DNA of 64,000 bases, taken from Mesomycoplasma ovipneumoniae. Lineage in GTDB: Bacteria; Bacillota_I; Bacilli_A; Mycoplasmatales; Metamycoplasmataceae. Location: the NCBI RefSeq assembly GCF_038095975.1, contig NZ_CP146003.1:1-64000 (forward strand), given 5' to 3'. Under the pieces are notes generated by a model. It was not told where the DNA came from. It saw only the letters and a list, made by a program, of their open reading frames with translations, and ran no database searches. This document shows positions 1-12,647 of the stretch, piece by piece (position 1 is the first letter of the stretch; every line of letters starts with the position of its first letter). The position numbers were made by a program, and so were the translations under genes.

Positions 1-720
<720 letters not shown>

Positions 721-786
721 AAAAAGTTAATTCTTAAAGTATTTTAATAAAAATGTTACTATTCAGTTTTGAGAGCGCTAATCAGC

Positions 787-838
787 ATCCTTATTTTAGA
801 GAGCCAACAAAAAACTCTTTAAAATAAGGATTTTTTTT
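787..838 (+). terminator. Rho-independent terminator of the rRNA operon
   Basis: A 17-base arm at 787-803 pairs with 815-831 with one mismatch, around a short A-rich loop, and is followed by a run of T. Its position directly after the 23S gene indicates that the rRNA transcript ends here without a linked 5S gene. Confidence 0.85.
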
Positions 839-865
839 ATTAACTAATTGCTTAATTAAAAAAAT

Positions 866-1473
866 CCGAGTTTGTCAGTTTGAGGGCAAACTCAAGAAAA
901 ATAACTATCAAAGCAAAAACACTAAATTTTAAATCTAACACTCACGAAAGAAAAAACCTGCCTACTAATCAAATAACGTAAACTAAAAAGAATTTTTAAA
1001 CTGCTTTTTTAGTTTAAAACACAGGGAAAAACCATCAAAAAATACAACTACTATTTAAACTCAATGCAAATAGAAAACTCGTTTTTATTTGCAGCGAGCC
1101 CAAAAAACATATGAAGTTTTGAAAGAACAATAACCAAAAGCCCTAAATTTATAGATTTCTAAACGGTTAAATTTAAGGCATTCCATCATATTTAAAAACA
1201 TAATGGATAATTCGCATTTTCTGATTTTTTTATGGCAAAAACATTCTTAATTCCCCCTTAATTTAATATCAAACTTATTAATTTATTCTTAGTGAGTGTT
1301 ATTATAACATAATTTTTTCTTGTACCAAACATTTTTTTTTTTTTTTGCAAAAGGTTTATTTCAAAATAATAAAGATTAAGATTTTAGCGTCAAAAAACGT
1401 GGATTTATCGGGTATTTTTGCATATTTATATTCACTAAAAAGTGAGTTTTTGCCATCAACTGGCGAACTCAGG
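866..1473 (-). repeat. TIR-bounded intergenic element, copy 1 (full length)
   Basis: This is a ~608-bp non-coding element. Its left end matches CCTGAGTTTCCCAGTTTGAT imperfectly and its right end matches the reverse complement of that sequence. Read on the minus strand the interior holds, in order: a terminator-like hairpin, a run of 15 A (1332-1346 on the plus strand as T), a TTGGTA -35, TATAAT, a GGGGGA Shine-Dalgarno-like motif, a 4-codon ORF, and two hairpins. Related full copies lie at 14932-15604, 21497-22070 and 58866-59355. No transposase is encoded. Confidence 0.8.
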
Positions 1474-1587
1474 AAAATATGCCTGAATTTTAGTACAGTT
1501 TATTTTTAGCCATTGATTAGCATAATAACTTATTCTTTTAAAAAACAATTTTTTAGGTATTTTTCCTAAAAAATTTTTAATATATAG

Positions 1588-1593
1588 TATAAT
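1588..1593 (+). promoter_or_regulatory. -10 element of the A1-B1 operon
   Basis: There is a perfect TATAAT 46 bases before the A1 start codon, with an AAAGGA-type ribosome-binding site between them. No clear -35 is visible, which is common in mycoplasmas. Confidence 0.6.
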
Positions 1594-1638
1594 TAAAAAA
1601 ATAAAGAATTAATATTGTATATAAAAAAAGGAAAAAAC

Positions 1639-3069
1639 ATGAAGAAAAAGTTAAAGTTTTTTAAGTTTATCACTAATGTTGTCGCTGTCACTTCACTTAC
1701 GCTAAGTGTTTTTGGGCCGCTTTGGCATTTCCAAAATACAAAAAGCTATTCAGATTTTAAACTTGAAACTCGTGATATAGATCTATCAAATTCAAAAAAA
1801 CCGGTAAATTTTGATGATTTAGTTCAAATTGTTTCGGCGAAAAACCAACAAAATTCGCTTGTTATTAATGCAAATATTAAAAATACCCAAACACGTCTAA
1901 ACAAAACAAGTACTAATTCAGACTCTCCCAATCTAGATGATATTCAAATTCAAATTAATCAAGAAGGTGAGGTAATTTTAAATAGTTCTTCACTTGAATT
2001 GGTTAACGAAAAAGCTGAACTCTATTTTGAAGAAGGTGTACCAAAACTAAAATTTGAAGGGCATGTTTTTGACTTTAGACAGCTTCAAAATAAAACTTGG
2101 GTTGAAAAAACTGTGGCACCAGCAGCAGCAGTTGCTGCTCCTGCTGCTGGTCTTGGTGCATTATTTTGATATGCTGTTGGAGCTGCTATCGTTGGTTCGG
2201 TTATTGGTATTGCTGCTTCGGTCTTTTTTCCGAATATTGTTAGTGATGTTGGAAGATGATGGAATAATAATCGGCCTGCCCATCCTGTCCACAAGGATGA
2301 TGATAGTCCTATTGTTTCAAGAGGTACTGACTCAATTGAAGTTGATTTAGATAAATTGACAAAAGGAAAAAGTAAGTCTAGAATTAAAACAATAGCAGGT
2401 ACAACGACTTTAAATCTTTCTGTTGTAAAAGATGAGAAAAAATTAAGACAATACACTGGAATTCATCCAGCTTGATTTTTTAATTTTCACACTGAAGGCT
2501 TAAAATCTTATTTTGTTATTAGCGAACAAGCAATTCCAGAAACTGCAGCTTGACTTTGAGCCGTTTCAAATTTAACAATGCAGTCAAAATTAACCCAAAT
2601 TGTTATTGATACTTTTCTGCCTAGTTCAATAAAAGCTAAAATTAATAAAAATAAAAGAGACCGTGATAATATGAAGGAAAAATTAAATTCTCCTATTGAT
2701 TTTTATTCATTTAATGAGCCAGTTATGTGAAATTTGGCTGAAAAAACAAGAGATACAGCAAATTTGATTGTAGGAAAATGATGGCTAGCATCATCAAATA
2801 ATAATTTAAATAAGGATCCCGGTTTTACTAAAGGTCCTTTTGTTACTGGAAGCGGACTTGCTCATGATTCTATTGATTGAACCGATCCTAAAAACGCTTT
2901 TGAGATTCCTGATAAACAATCTAATCCAAAACCATACACAAAAGTTTTCTTTCCAAGTTATCATGTAAGAAGAGTAAGGCTTCAAGATGAACATCTAAAA
3001 AGGAACAAAATGTTAAGTGTAGAAAAGGTACATTTTTTATATGGAAGTCCAATTAGATTTGAAGTCTAA
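1639..3069 (+). CDS. Membrane-anchored protein A1 of tandem A-B module (unknown function)
   Basis: This encodes 476 residues once UGA is read as Trp. ATG 1639 is chosen over an in-frame TTG at 1615 because AAAGGAAA sits just upstream. Residues 1-32 are a Lys-rich start plus hydrophobic segment (signal anchor). A second hydrophobic stretch, Ala/Gly/Pro-rich, spans about residues 158-195, so the protein probably crosses the membrane twice or is exported and re-anchored. I recognise no family. The 3' end overlaps B1 by 29 bases, implying coupled translation. It is the only intact A copy: three decayed copies lie at 4971, 7380 and 9804. A strong GC-rich hairpin within the Ala/Pro codons (2117-2160) is unusual for this AT-rich genome. 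Confidence 0.8.
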
Positions 3070-4846
3070 AGCAAAAAAACAATTAAAAGAACTAAAATAT
3101 TTAGAAATTGATATTAAAACTCGTTATTCAGTTATAAGCATATTTTCTGATAGAGATGTTCGCTGTGATCGCAATGAAAAATATCGAAGAATTCCAGACT
3201 TCTTATGAGTTTATGTTATGGATTCTTGCGCGGTTGTAGATAATCCGATTGAAACTATTGTTGGCATAGATTACAAACGTGATGATTATGTTTATAATTT
3301 AAGACTAGAAGATATCCCAAAAACAGTCTTTTTTTTGAAAAAATTAAAAGATTTTGATTATTATGATGAAATTAGGTGTTTGTCCCGTAGATGAACTGAT
3401 GAGGATTATTGTCGAAACAAAGAAAATCTAAGTGATGAGTATAAATGAGAACCCTATTTTTCGGACACTCCCTATGAGACTAAAGATTTTAGAACAGTAA
3501 TCGTTGCTTTTGAAAATTTTGATGACAAAGAAAAATGTGAATTTTCAATTTCCTTTCCTGCAGTTTTTCAAAAAATGTTCAAATCAAAAGATGAACTAAA
3601 AAAAATTGAAAATCTGATAATTAAGGAAATCAAAGAAAGCGTTCCTTATGCAAAGCCAAAAAATTTATCCAATTATCGGGAAAAAATCTTTGATTTTTTA
3701 TCGAATAGATATGAGTATAATTCAAAATTTGTAGATATAAACAAACCATATTTAGGACAAAATGTAGAAAATATCTACAATTTGTTGTTAAAACAGGGTT
3801 ATAATTTTGGTGAAAAAACCCAAATTCAACCAATTCAGAATGTATTTACTTTTGAAACTTATGAAAATTTGCTTAAAAAATTTAAAAAATACGGGATTAA
3901 AAAGATTGATTTAAACATTGAAAACCGAGATAAATTTATTCTTAGTTGATTTGATAAATTTGGCCCTGAGTATCGAAAATTTTGTATCAACCTTTTCGGT
4001 AAAAAAGGTCAATTTTATTATGATAATTTAAATAAATGAACAAATAAAATCGAATTTATCTATTTGTTGCAAATTTTATTTGGTCCTAGATATTATTTTC
4101 CCACTGAGAATGTCGACCTTGATGAACCAGATTATTTTATTTTACCAAGTTGAGGCAAACTTAAACTGGAAAATTTCCAAATTTTTTACTTTGGCGGGCA
4201 AGAATACGGACTTTTTGATGAAATAATTTCCCAATTTGACTCAAAAAAACCAGTTTTTTGATTTAAACCGTATTATCGCTCGGCTTATAGCACCAACACT
4301 GGCTGAATTTCGCCCATTTCACTAAAAAATTTCATTTTACTGTATGTTGACGGGCAAAAAATTTATTACTGATTTGGCCATTCAAATTTATATGACGATA
4401 TTTTCCAAGGTAAATACGAAATTTTAAAATATTATTTCAAACAAAAATTGGTTAAACTTGAGCAAGATATTTTTCTGCGAAATAACCAAGATCCGCAGTT
4501 TGTTTTTTCTTCCCCATCAAAATCAAATTATTTAAACAAAAATGTAATTGAATCTTCTATGGAAGAACTAATTTTATATCGTGATGCAATTAAAAAATTT
4601 CAAGAAGAAACAACTCATGAATTTAAGTATTTTGACGATTTTATAGAGAATTCGGATTTATATACCCAGCAAGAAAAGAAATTGATTTTAGAAGAGCATT
4701 TTGATTTTTCTTTAAGTTCTAGAGATGAAAATAGCTTTTTTGATGAGATTTCAAAAACAGATTTTCGCGGTGATTATAGTGAGAAAGCTCTTGATGATGA
4801 GAAAATGTTCGCTGATCTTTTCGACGGCGAAAAACTTCGAGACTAA
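3041..4846 (+). CDS. Protein B1, subtype alpha (unknown function)
   Basis: 601 residues, starting at ATG 3041 inside the end of A1. There is no signal peptide or membrane segment, so it looks cytoplasmic. The N terminus is Lys-rich and helical (MEVQLDLKSKAKKQ), followed by an aromatic-rich body. The best conserved blocks among the four B copies are around VFTFETYENLLKKF and FDKFGPEYRK (mid protein) and FGGQEYGLFDEI (about two thirds along). The C terminus is acidic (DDEKMFADLFDGEKLRD). It pairs with B3 (same tail and same inserts), while B2 and B4 form a second subtype. I do not recognise a family; a secreted toxin or adhesin is not supported by the sequence. Confidence 0.8.
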
Positions 4847-4970
4847 AAATTTTAAATTCTTTTTTTAAAATTTTTTAGGTTTTTTATTTTTGTTTATCCA
4901 AAAATAAATATTTTGCTAGAAAAATTTTGTTTATTTGCAAAAATGTTCCTTATTTTGAGCGGTTGGAAGT

Positions 4971-5483
4971 TTGCTGGCCCAATCAGAATTAACCAAAATT
5001 ATTATTAATAACTTGGTGTCTAGTTTAGTAAAAGATAATAAAAATGTTGATGACCTTAAAATTATGAATAAGAAACTAAATTCACCTATTGATTTTTATT
5101 CATATAATCGATCAGTTATGGAAAATTTGGCTATAAAAACAAGAGATACAGCAAATTTGATAGTGGGAAATAGATGGTCAATTGATCCAAATAATAATTT
5201 AAATAAAGATTCCGGTTTTACTAAAGATCACTTTGTTGTTGGAGAAGGCCTTGCTAGCGATGCTATTGATTGAACCGACCCTAAAAATGCGTTTGATATT
5301 GATCCAAGTAAAGATGAAAATATACCATCATACGTAAAAATATATTTCCCCAGTTATCATGTAAGGAGAGCAAGAATGATAAAGGGAAAATTCGACAAGA
5401 AGGAATTTATAGAAAGAGAAAAAATGTTAAATGTTGAAAAGGTGCATTTTTTATATGGAAAGGCAATTAGATTTAGTAACTAA
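4971..5483 (+). pseudogene. Truncated A2 (C-terminal third of A-type gene)
   Basis: This is an open stretch of about 170 codons matching the last third of A1 (SPIDFYSYNRSVMENLA, NLNKDSGFTKDHF, RR followed by MLNVEKVHFLYG). The N-terminal signal and both hydrophobic segments are missing. A TTG codon is the only upstream start and there is no convincing ribosome-binding site. It still overlaps B2 by 29 bases, the same geometry as A1-B1. It could be translated as a short peptide, but it looks like deletion debris that keeps the coupling signal for B2. Confidence 0.65.
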
Positions 5484-7224
5484 GGCAAAAAAACAATTAA
5501 TTAAACTAAAATATATAGAAATTAATATTAAAAGTCGTTGTTCAATTCAAAACATGATTGATGAGGATGTTGATTTATCGCTTGATTGTAATTATGAGTA
5601 TTATAGAATTCCAAATTTTTTATCAAATTACCTTAGCGACTTCTTCGATCCTAATCCAATTGAAAGAATTATTAGTTTAAATTATAAACAAGAAGATTAT
5701 GTTTATAATTTAAAACTGGAAGATATCCCAAAAAGTGCGTTTTTTTCCAAAAAACTCAATAAATTTGGTTTTTATAATGATATTAGGTGTTTAATTGGCG
5801 GTTGAGCAAACAATGAATATTGTGATAAAAATGGAAAAGAAAATCTTGATCTTATCTCTGAACTTTATCCTTCGTATGGTTTGCACGATGGCAAAAGTTT
5901 TGAAGAGGTTGTTGTTGTCTTTGAAAACTTTGATGATATTGAAAAATGCGAATTTTCAATTTCTTATCCAGTTGTATTTTCAAAAATATTTAAATCAAAA
6001 ACCAAATTAAGAGAAATTGAAGCTTTAATTATTAAGGAAATTCTGGAAAGTGTTCCTTATGCAAAACCAAAAAATTTAGCAAACTATCACGAAAAGATCT
6101 TTGATTTTTTATCAAATAGATATGAATATAACTCAAAGTTTGTAGATATAAATAAAGCATATTTAGGACAAAATGTAGAAAATATCTACAATTTGTTATT
6201 AAAAGAGAATTATAATTTTGGCGAAGAAACCCAAATTCAACCAATTCAGAACGTATTTACATTTGAAACTTATGAAAATTTGCTCAAAAAATTTGAAAAA
6301 TACGGGATTAAAAAGCTTAATTTAAACATTGAAAATCGCGATAAATTTATTCTTAGTTGATTTGATAAATTTGGACCGGAATATCGAAAGTATTGCATTG
6401 AACTTTTTGGTGAAAGAGGCCAAACTTATTATGATAATGTGAATAATTGGACAAATAAAATCGAATTAATATATTTGTTGCAAATTTTATTTGGTCCTAA
6501 ATATTGAGTTCAAGATCTAGATTTTTATCCCGATGAGCCTGATTTTCTTATTCTGCCAAGTTGGGCCAAATTAAAACTTGAAAATTTCGAAATTTTTTAC
6601 TTTGGTGGACAAGAATATGGACTTTTTGATGAAATAATTTCCCAATTTGACTCAAAAAAGCCAGTTTTTTGATTTAAACCATATTACTACTCCGCCTATG
6701 GAGCTGGTGATGCATGAATTTTGCCGATTGCATTAAAAAATTTCATTTTATTGAATGTTAACGGTCAAAAAATTTATTACTGATTTGGCCATTCAAATTT
6801 ATATAATAATATTTATCAAGGTAAATACGAAATTTTAAAATATTATTTCAAACAAAAATTGGTCAAACTTGAACAAGATATTTTTCTGCGTGATGGTAAG
6901 GATCCGGAGTTCTATGTTTCTAGATCAACAAGGCAAAATAATTTAACTAAAAATGTGATTGGATCATCTATGGAAGAATTAATTTTATATCGGGATGCCT
7001 TGAATAAATTTCTAAAAGAAACAGACCATGAATTTGAGTATTTTAGACGCTTTCTAGAAAATACTAATTTATATAGCCAGCAAGAAAAAGAATTAATTTT
7101 ACAACAACACCTTCTCTTTTCTTGAGATTCTAATAATTGAACTGAATATTATGATGAAATTGCAAGAGTAGATTTTCGCGGTCATAAAAGCAAAAAATTT
7201 ATTGAGATAGAAGGAAAATCGTAG
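5455..7224 (+). CDS. Protein B2, subtype beta (unknown function)
   Basis: 589 residues, start ATG 5455. It aligns along its whole length with B1 but has different inserts (for example NEYCDKNGKENLDLISELYPS) and a different tail (DFRGHKSKKFIEIEGKS). B4 is its closest relative, so the array alternates alpha-beta-alpha-beta. No signal peptide, membrane segment or recognisable catalytic motif. Transcription probably depends on read-through from the A1 promoter, because nothing resembling a promoter stands in the 120 bases before the A2 remnant. Confidence 0.8.
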
Positions 7225-7379
7225 GTCTTTTTGTTAATTAATAAATTTAAAGACAAAAGATTTAAGTTTATTTTTAAAATTTTTAACTTGTTTTTACATT
7301 CTTATTTATTTAAAAATAGCAATTTTGTCAGTTGAATTTATGTTTATTTGGAAAAATGTGCCTGACTTTGAGCGGTTGG

Positions 7380-7875
7380 AAGTTTGCTAGCTCAATCAAA
7401 ATTTACTCAAATTGTTATTGATATTTTCCTGCCTAGTTCAGTAAAAAATAATTAAAAATGTTGATGACCTTAAAATTATGGATAAGAAACTAAATTCACC
7501 TATTGATTTTTATTCATATAATTGATGAGTTATGAAAAATTTGGCTGAAAAAACAAGAGATACAGCAAATTTGATTGTAGGAAAATGATGGCTAGCATCA
7601 TGAAATAATAATTTAAATAAGGATCCTAGTTTTACTAAAGGTCCTTTTGTTACCGGAAGTGGACTTGCTTATGATTCTATTGATTGAACTGACCCTAAAA
7701 ACGCTTTTGAGATTCCTGATAAACAATCTAATCCAAAATCATATACAAAAGTTTTTTTCGAGGTTATCATGTAAGAAGAGTAAGACTTAATAGTGAACAT
7801 GTAGACAGGGATAAAATGTTAAGTGTAGAAAAGGTACATTTTTTATATGGAAGTCCAATTAGATTTGAAGTCTAA
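7380..7875 (+). pseudogene. Frameshifted A3 remnant
   Basis: It has the same C-terminal third of the A gene as at 4971. An early TAA/frameshift occurs after the sequence for AQSKFTQIVIDIFLPSS, and a one-base deletion lies near 7760, where A1 has TTCTTTCCAAGT and this copy has TTTTTCGAGGT. The final codons and the 29-base overlap with B3 are retained. Clearly non-functional as an A protein. Confidence 0.75.
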
Positions 7876-9652
7876 AGCAAAAAAACAATTAAAAGAGCTA
7901 AAATATTTAGAAATTGATATTAAAAGTTATTGCTTAATTGAACGGATATTTTCCGATGAAGATTTTCCCAATGATTGTAATAATGAATATCGAACAATTC
8001 CAGACTTTTTATGAGTTTATGTCATGGATTCTTGCGCGGTTGTAGACAATCCAATTGAAACTATTATTGCCTTAGATTACAAACGTGATGATTATGTTTA
8101 TAATTTAAGACTAGAAGATATCCCAAAAACAGTCTTTTTTTTGAAAAAACTGAAAGACTTTGATTTTTATGATGAAATTAGGTGTTTGTCCCGTAGATGA
8201 ACTGATAAAGATTATTGTCGAAAAAAAGAAAATCTAAGTGATGAATGTAAATGAGAACCCTATTTTTCGGACACTCCCTATGAGACTAAAGATTTTAGAG
8301 TACTAATCGTCGCTTTTGAAAATTTTGGTGACACAGAAAAATGTGAATTTTCAATTTCTTTTCCTGGAGTTTTTCAAAAAATGTTCAAATCAAAAGATGA
8401 ACTAAAAAAAATTGAAAATCTGATAATTAAGGAAATCAAAGAAAGCGTTCCTTATGCAAAGCCAAAAAATTTAGCAAATTATCACGAAAAAATCTTTGAT
8501 TTTTTATCGAATAGATATGAATATAATTCAGAGTTTGTAGATATAAATAAAGCATATTTAGGCAAAAAAGTAGAAAATATCTACAATTTGTTATTAAAAG
8601 AGAATTATAATTTTAGTAAAAAAACCAAAATTAACCCCATTCAAAATGTATTTACTTTTGAAACTTATGAAAATTTGCTTAAAAAATTTGAAAAATACGG
8701 GATTAAAAAGCTTGATTTAAACATTGAAAACCGCGATAAATTTATTCTTAGTTGATTTGATAAATTTGGCCCAGAATATCGAAAGTATTGCATCGAACTT
8801 TTTGGTAAAAATGGTCAATTTTATTATGATAATTTGAATAAATGAACAAATAAAATTGAATTTATCTATTTGCTGCAAATTTTATTTGGTCCTAGATATT
8901 TTTTCCCCACCGAGAATGTCGACCTTGACGAACCGGATTATTTTATTTTACCAAGTTGAGCCAAACTTAAACTAGAAAATTTCCAAATTTTTTACTTTGG
9001 CGGCCAAGAATACGGACTTTTTGATGAAATAATTGCACAATTTGACTCAAAAAAACCAGTTTTTTGGTTTAAACCGTATTATCGTTCTGCTTATAGTACC
9101 AACACCGGCTGAATTTCCCCAATTGCATTAAAAAATTTCATTTTATTGTATGTTGATGGTGAAAAAATTTACTACTGACTTGGCCATTCAAATTTATATG
9201 ACGATATTTTCCAAGGTAAATACGAAATTTTAAAATATTATTTCAAACAAAAATTAGTCAAACTTGAGCAAGATATTTTTCTGCGAAATAACCAAGATCC
9301 GCAGTTTGTTTTTGCTTCTCCACCAAAATCAAATTATTTAAATAAAAATGTAATTGAATCTTCTATGAAAGAACTAATTTTATATTGTGATGCAATTAAA
9401 AAATTTCATGAAGAAACAACTCATCAATTTAAGTATTTTGATGATTTTATAGAAAATTCGGATTTATATAGCCAACAAGAAAAGAAATTGATTTTAGAAA
9501 GACACTTTGATTTTTCTTGAAATTCTAGAGACGAAAATTACTATTTTGAAGAAATTTCAAAAACAGATTTTCGCGGTGATTATAGCGAGAAAGCACTTGA
9601 TGATGAGAAAATGTTCGCTGATCTTTTCGACGGCGAAAAACTTCGAGACTAA
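7847..9652 (+). CDS. Protein B3, subtype alpha (unknown function)
   Basis: 601 residues, start ATG 7847, the same length as B1 and nearly identical to it over long stretches, with the same C-terminal SEKALDDEKMFADLFDGEKLRD-type ending. Differences cluster in the first ~180 residues and near residues 490-570. The alternation of subtypes shows that a two-gene unit (alpha plus beta) was duplicated as a block. Function unknown; predicted cytoplasmic. Confidence 0.8.
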
Positions 9653-9750
9653 AAATTTTGTTTATTTGCAAAAATTGCTTGAATTTTTATCAATTTTTTT
9701 AAGACGCTGAATTTTTAATGAAATTTTCCCTAAAAAGTTTTAGTGTATGC

Positions 9751-9756
9751 TATAAT
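9751..9756 (+). promoter_or_regulatory. Extended -10 promoter before A4
   Basis: TATGCTATAAT contains TATAAT with an upstream TG, followed 35-45 bases later by AAAGGGAG and the A4 start codon. Because A4 is broken, this promoter probably now serves B4. Confidence 0.6.
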
Positions 9757-9803
9757 TTTAATGAGTAAAGAATTTGAATATAGTATATAAAAAGGGAGAA
9801 AAC

Positions 9804-10288
9804 ATGAATAAAAAACTGAAACTTTTTAAGTTCATTGTTAATATTATTACTTTTTCATTATTAAGTCTAGGTGTTTTTAGCATACTTTGACATTTTCAAA
9901 GTACAAAAAGCTATTCAGATTTTAAACTCACAGCCCGTTATTTAGATTTGTTAAATTCAAAAAAATCGCTAAATTTTGATGATTTAGCCAAAATTTTTTC
10001 AACCAAAAACCAAGAAAATTCGCTTGTTATTAATGCGAATATTAAAAAATCCCAAACATATCTAAACAAAACAAGCACTAATTTAGCCCCTCCTAATCAG
10101 ATGATATTGAAATTCAAATTAATCAATATTGTCAGCTAATTTTAAATAGTTATTTGCTTAAATTTGTTAACAAAAAAGTTTAGCTCTATTTTGAAAAAGG
10201 TGTACCAAAACTAAAATTTAAAGGTGATGTTGTTGAATTTAGAGAATTTCAAAATCAAACTTGGGTTGAAAAACCTTCTTTTTTATAA
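9804..10288 (+). pseudogene. A4 remnant: N-terminal half of A-type gene, frameshifted
   Basis: It starts with ATG 9804 and the same Lys-rich signal anchor as A1 (MNKKLKLFKFIVNIITFSLL). A one-base deletion near 10100 (A1 reads CTAGATGATATT, this copy CAGATGATATT) shifts frame and ends the product at 10139. The matching frame continues with a TAG and finishes at a TAA near 10288. Everything after the sequence for NQTWVEK is gone and replaced by a TAA microsatellite. Confidence 0.75.
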
Positions 10289-10302
10289 ATTACTATATTA
10301 TT

Positions 10303-10345
<43 letters not shown>

Positions 10346-10375
10346 TGTTAAATGTTGAAAAGGTGCATTTTTTAT

Positions 10376-12145
10376 ATGGAATCCCAACTAAATTTAATAT
10401 CCAAGGCAAAAAAACAATTAATTAACCTAAAATATATAGAAATTAATATTAAAAGTCGTTGTTCAACTGGTAATATGGCTGAGGATGATGTGGATTCAAC
10501 GTCTGATTGTTATTATAAGAATTATCCATTTCCAAATTTTTTATACGATTACCTTAAAGAAACCTACAATCCTAATCCAATTGAAAGAATTATAAGTTTA
10601 AATTATAAACAAGAAGATTATGTTTATAATTTAAAACTAGAAAATATTCCAAAAAGCGCGTTTTTTTCCAAAAATCTCAAAGATTTCCATTTTTATAATG
10701 ATATTAGGTGTTTAATCGGCGACTTAGACGACAATGAATATTGTCGTAAAAATGGAAAAGAAAATGTTGATTCTATCTCTGAACTTTATCCTTGGTATAC
10801 TTTTCACGACGGTAAAGCTTTTAAAAAAGTTGTTGTTGTCTTTGAAAACTTTGATGATGTTGAAAAATGCGAATTTTCAATCTCTTATTCGGCTATTTTT
10901 TGAAAAATGTTTAAATCAAAAAGCAGATTGAGAGAAATTGAAGCTTTAATTATTAAGGAAATTCAGGAAAGTGTTCCTTATGCAAAGCCAAAAAATTTAT
11001 CGAATTACCACGAAAAAATCTTTGATTTTCTATCAAATAGATATGAATATGATTCAAAGTTTGTAGATATAAATAAACCATATTTAGGACAAAATGTAGA
11101 AAAAATCTATAATTTGTTATTAAAAAAGAATTATAATTTTGGCGAAAAAACCCAAATTGAACCAATTCAAAATGTATTTACTTTTGAAACTTATGAAAAT
11201 TTGCTTAAAAAATTTGAAAAATACGGCATTAAAAAGCTTAATTTAAACATTGAAAATCGCGATAAATTTATTCTTAGTTGATTTGATAAATTTGGCCCAG
11301 AGTATCGAAAATATTGCATCGAACTTTTTGGTAAAGATGGCCAAACTTATTATGATAATGTAAATAATTGGACAAATAAAATCGAATTAATCTATTTGTT
11401 GCAAATTTTATTTGGCCCTAAATACTGACTTGAAGATCTAGATTTTTACCCCGATAAACCTGATTATTTTATTCTACCAAGTTGGGCAAAACTAAAACTT
11501 GAAAATTTTGAAATTTTTTACTTTGGTGGACAAGAATATGGACTTTTTGATGAAATAATTTCCCAATTTGACTCAAAAAAGCCAGTTTTTTGATTTCAAC
11601 CATTTTACTACTCCGCCTATGGAGCTGGTGAAGCACGAATTTTGCCAATTGCATTAAAAAATTTCATTTTATTGAATGTTGACGGTCAAAAAATTTATTA
11701 CTGATTTGGCCATTCAAATTTATATAATAATATTTATCAAGGTAAATACGAAATTTTAAAATATTATTTCAAAGAAAAATTAGTCAAACTTGAACAAGAT
11801 ATTTTTTTGCGTGATGGCATAGATCCAGCGTTTTTTGTCTCTTGACCACCAAGGCAAAATAATTTAACTAAAAATGTGATTGGATCATCTATGGAAGAAT
11901 TAATTTTATATCGGGATGCCTTGAATAAATTTCTAAAAGAAACAGACCATGAGTTTGAGTATTTTAGACGCTTTCTAGAAAATACTAATTTATATAGCCA
12001 ACAAGAGAAAGAATTAATTTTACAACAACACCTTCTCTTTTCTTGAGATTCTGATGATTGAACTGAATATTATGATGAAATTGCAAGAGTAGATTTTCGT
12101 GGTCATAAAAGCAAAAAATTTATTGAGATAGAAGGAAAATCGTAG
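10376..12145 (+). CDS. Protein B4, subtype beta (unknown function)
   Basis: 589 residues, start ATG 10376 (MESQLNLISKAKKQ). Closest to B2, with the same tail (DFRGHKSKKFIEIEGKS) and the same internal inserts. It is the last unit of the array. Its upstream A gene is reduced to an N-terminal half plus a microsatellite, so the usual overlap with an A stop codon is lost. A short alternative frame from ATG 10345 keeps the last A codons (MLNVEKVHFLYG) and stops after 26 residues. Function unknown. Confidence 0.8.
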
Positions 12146-12286
12146 GTCTTTTTGTTAATTAATAAATTTAAAGACAAAAAATTTAAGTTTATTTTTAAAA
12201 TTCTTAACTTGTTTTTTACATTCTTATTTATTTAAAAATAGCAATTTTGTTAGTTGAATTTATGTTTATTTACAAAAATGTACTTC

Positions 12287-12335
12287 CCGAGTTTCTCAAT
12301 TTGATGAGATAATCTTAAAAAAATGTCGGTTTTAA
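12287..12335 (+). repeat. Partial TIR element (left end only)
   Basis: CCGAGTTTCTCAATTTGAT followed by GAGATAATCTTAAAAAA, the left-end sequence of the repeated intergenic element. It breaks off after about 50 bases next to a small hairpin unit. Confidence 0.65.
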
Positions 12336-12339
12336 ACCA

Positions 12340-12380
12340 GGACAAAAAAAATTAACACTAAGGTGTTGGCTTTTTTGTCC
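12340..12380. repeat. 41-bp palindromic unit inside KilA-N debris
   Basis: GGACAAAAAA and TTTTTTGTCC bracket a core AACAC-TAAG-GTGTT, so the whole 41 bases can fold on itself. A second copy, in inverted core orientation, lies at 21179-21219, also at the 3' side of a KilA-N fragment. It may act as a bidirectional terminator, or be a small mobile palindrome. Confidence 0.6.
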
Positions 12381-12384
12381 GAGT

Positions 12385-12645
12385 TTACATTGCTACCTGC
12401 TTTCTTTTTAAAGGGGTCGAATTCGACCCCTTTAAAATTAGGGTTGTTAATAATCTCCAAGAAGCAAATTTAAATACAATATATTTATGTGCAAGAGTCC
12501 CTCGATATCTTCTGAGTTTTGCATATATCCCTTTTGCATTTGTTGTATTAATCCATTTTTGAGGCGATAAGGTAAATGCATTACTGCCAGCCTTTTTCAA
12601 AAACCCCTCGAATTCGAGGGGGTTAAATTCAAGATTATTTAATTG
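12385..12645 (-). pseudogene. KilA-N domain gene fragment, mosaic and frameshifted
   Basis: On the minus strand the frames give FTLSPQKWINTTNAKGIYAK and AHKYIVFKFASW, hallmark pieces of the KilA-N DNA-binding domain of phage and prophage regulators. After FASW the reading jumps into a second, shifted copy of the earlier part of the same domain (INNPNFKGVEFDPFKKKAG). Upstream a one-base shift separates the NPLEFEGF part. It is therefore a recombination mosaic of at least two KilA-N copies. GTCGAATTCGAC-type palindromes occur at the same codons in each copy. Confidence 0.7.
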
Positions 12646-12647
12646 CT

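Noticed and set aside
2054..2456. Two open frames (plus and minus) inside A1
   Set aside because: They arise from the Ala/Leu repeat codons of A1 in other frames; A1 is continuous when UGA is Trp.
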